Assembly: GCA_009885595.1 (NCBI GenBank)
Contig: VFKJ01000179.1
Location: forward strand, 1-6,209
DNA: 6,209 nucleotides
Source: Myxococcales bacterium
GTDB lineage: Bacteria; Myxococcota; Myxococcia; Myxococcales; Myxococcaceae
Direction of reading: 5' to 3'
Positions 5,834 through 6,209 of this stretch are shown here, piece after piece. The translations under genes and the position numbers were made by a program. Numbering within the stretch: position 1 is the first letter of the stretch; each line of letters starts with the position of its first letter. Under the pieces are notes generated by a model that searched no databases, had not been told where the DNA came from, and worked only from the letters and a program-made list of their open reading frames with translations.

Positions 5834-6209
5834 ATGATCCCGCGCTATTCCCGTCCCGAGATGGTGGCCCTCTGGTCGAACGAGGCCCGCCTGCGCCGCT
5901 GGCGTGACGTCGAGCTGGCCGCGCTCGAGGGCATGGTGGAAATGGGCATCGCGCCGAAGGAAGCCTACGAGGCGTGCAAGGCGCGCGCGGGCGACTTCAC
6001 GGCGGCCGACGTGGCGAAGGTCGACGAGATCGAGAAGACGACCAAGCACGACGTGATCGCCTTCCTCACCTTCATGGAAGAGCGCATCGGGCCCGAGGCG
6101 CGCTGGCTGCACTGGGGCATGACCTCGAGCGACGTGCTCGACACCTCGCTGGCGTTGATCCTCCGCGACGCGGCCACCTTGATCCTCACCGGGGTGGACC
6201 GGGTGATGA
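5834..6209 (+). CDS. purB: Adenylosuccinate lyase, 5' part (Bacillus-type short form)
   Basis: The gene is open from ATG 5834 to the window end, giving 125 of an expected roughly 430 residues. The enzyme removes fumarate from SAICAR and from adenylosuccinate in purine synthesis, as a cytoplasmic homotetramer of the fumarase/aspartase superfamily. The N-terminus MIPRYSRPEMVALW matches the family opening (MIxRYSRPEM). Further landmarks are EKTTKHDVIAFL with H72, which corresponds to a catalytically important His near position 68 of the B. subtilis enzyme, and LHWGMTSSDVLDTSLAL (92-108), which contributes to the nucleotide site. The signature loop and remaining active-site residues lie beyond the window. 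The nearest Shine-Dalgarno-like GAGG (5817-5820) is 13 bases from the ATG, a long spacing. REP-like copy 2 separates it from the preceding gene, so it probably has its own promoter, which I cannot identify. Confidence 0.95.
   Translation, partial: MIPRYSRPEMVALWSNEARLRRWRDVELAALEGMVEMGIAPKEAYEACKARAGDFTAADVAKVDEIEKTTKHDVIAFLTFMEERIGPEARWLHWGMTSSDVLDTSLALILRDAATLILTGVDRVM

Overview
The window is very GC-rich, with strong G/C bias at third codon positions. It is densely packed with plus-strand genes, several of which lack a good Shine-Dalgarno site. It carries a eukaryote-like Ser/Thr kinase fused to an FGE/SUMF1-like domain. Together these suggest a Myxococcota (myxobacterial, delta-proteobacterial-type) chromosome. 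That assignment is inferred from style and gene content, because there is no rRNA or phylogenetic marker to test it.

Layout. (1) 1-603: 3' part of a gene for a protein with about three membrane segments, family not recognised. Its stop overlaps (ATGA) the start of (2) 600-1709, a membrane-anchored M23 zinc metallopeptidase with all catalytic residues, so the two are probably co-translated. (3) 1710-1760: a short gap with a GC-rich hairpin and a weak promoter-like motif. (4) 1761-2210: dut, dUTPase, with all five family motifs. (5) 2211-2297: an 87-bp gap, less GC-rich than its surroundings, which probably holds the promoter of the next gene (no convincing -35/-10 pair seen) and ends in a Shine-Dalgarno. 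(6) 2298-4787: an 829-residue protein made of zinc ribbon, Ser/Thr kinase, Pro-rich linker, one membrane segment, Ala/Lys-rich helical stalk and Cys-rich FGE-like domain. (7) 4801-4836: a REP-like palindromic repeat. (8) about 4847-5767: a periplasmic substrate-binding protein of the ABC_sub_bind (COG2984) type, whose start is unclear because the repeat abuts it. (9) 5771-5810: a second copy of the repeat in the same orientation. (10) 5834-6209: 5' third of purB, adenylosuccinate lyase, cut by the window end.

How the genes fit together. dut and purB are nucleotide-metabolism housekeeping genes. The membrane protein and M23 peptidase form a cell-envelope pair. The kinase fusion looks like a transmembrane receptor with a cytoplasmic kinase and a disulphide-rich extracytoplasmic sensor on a stalk. 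It is followed by an orphan periplasmic binding protein with no permease or ATPase in view. The most unusual parts are the kinase fusion, which has atypical residues in both its kinase and FGE-like domains, and the pair of direct REP-like repeats that bracket the binding-protein gene and encroach on its translation start. No RNA genes, CRISPR arrays or insertion sequences were seen.
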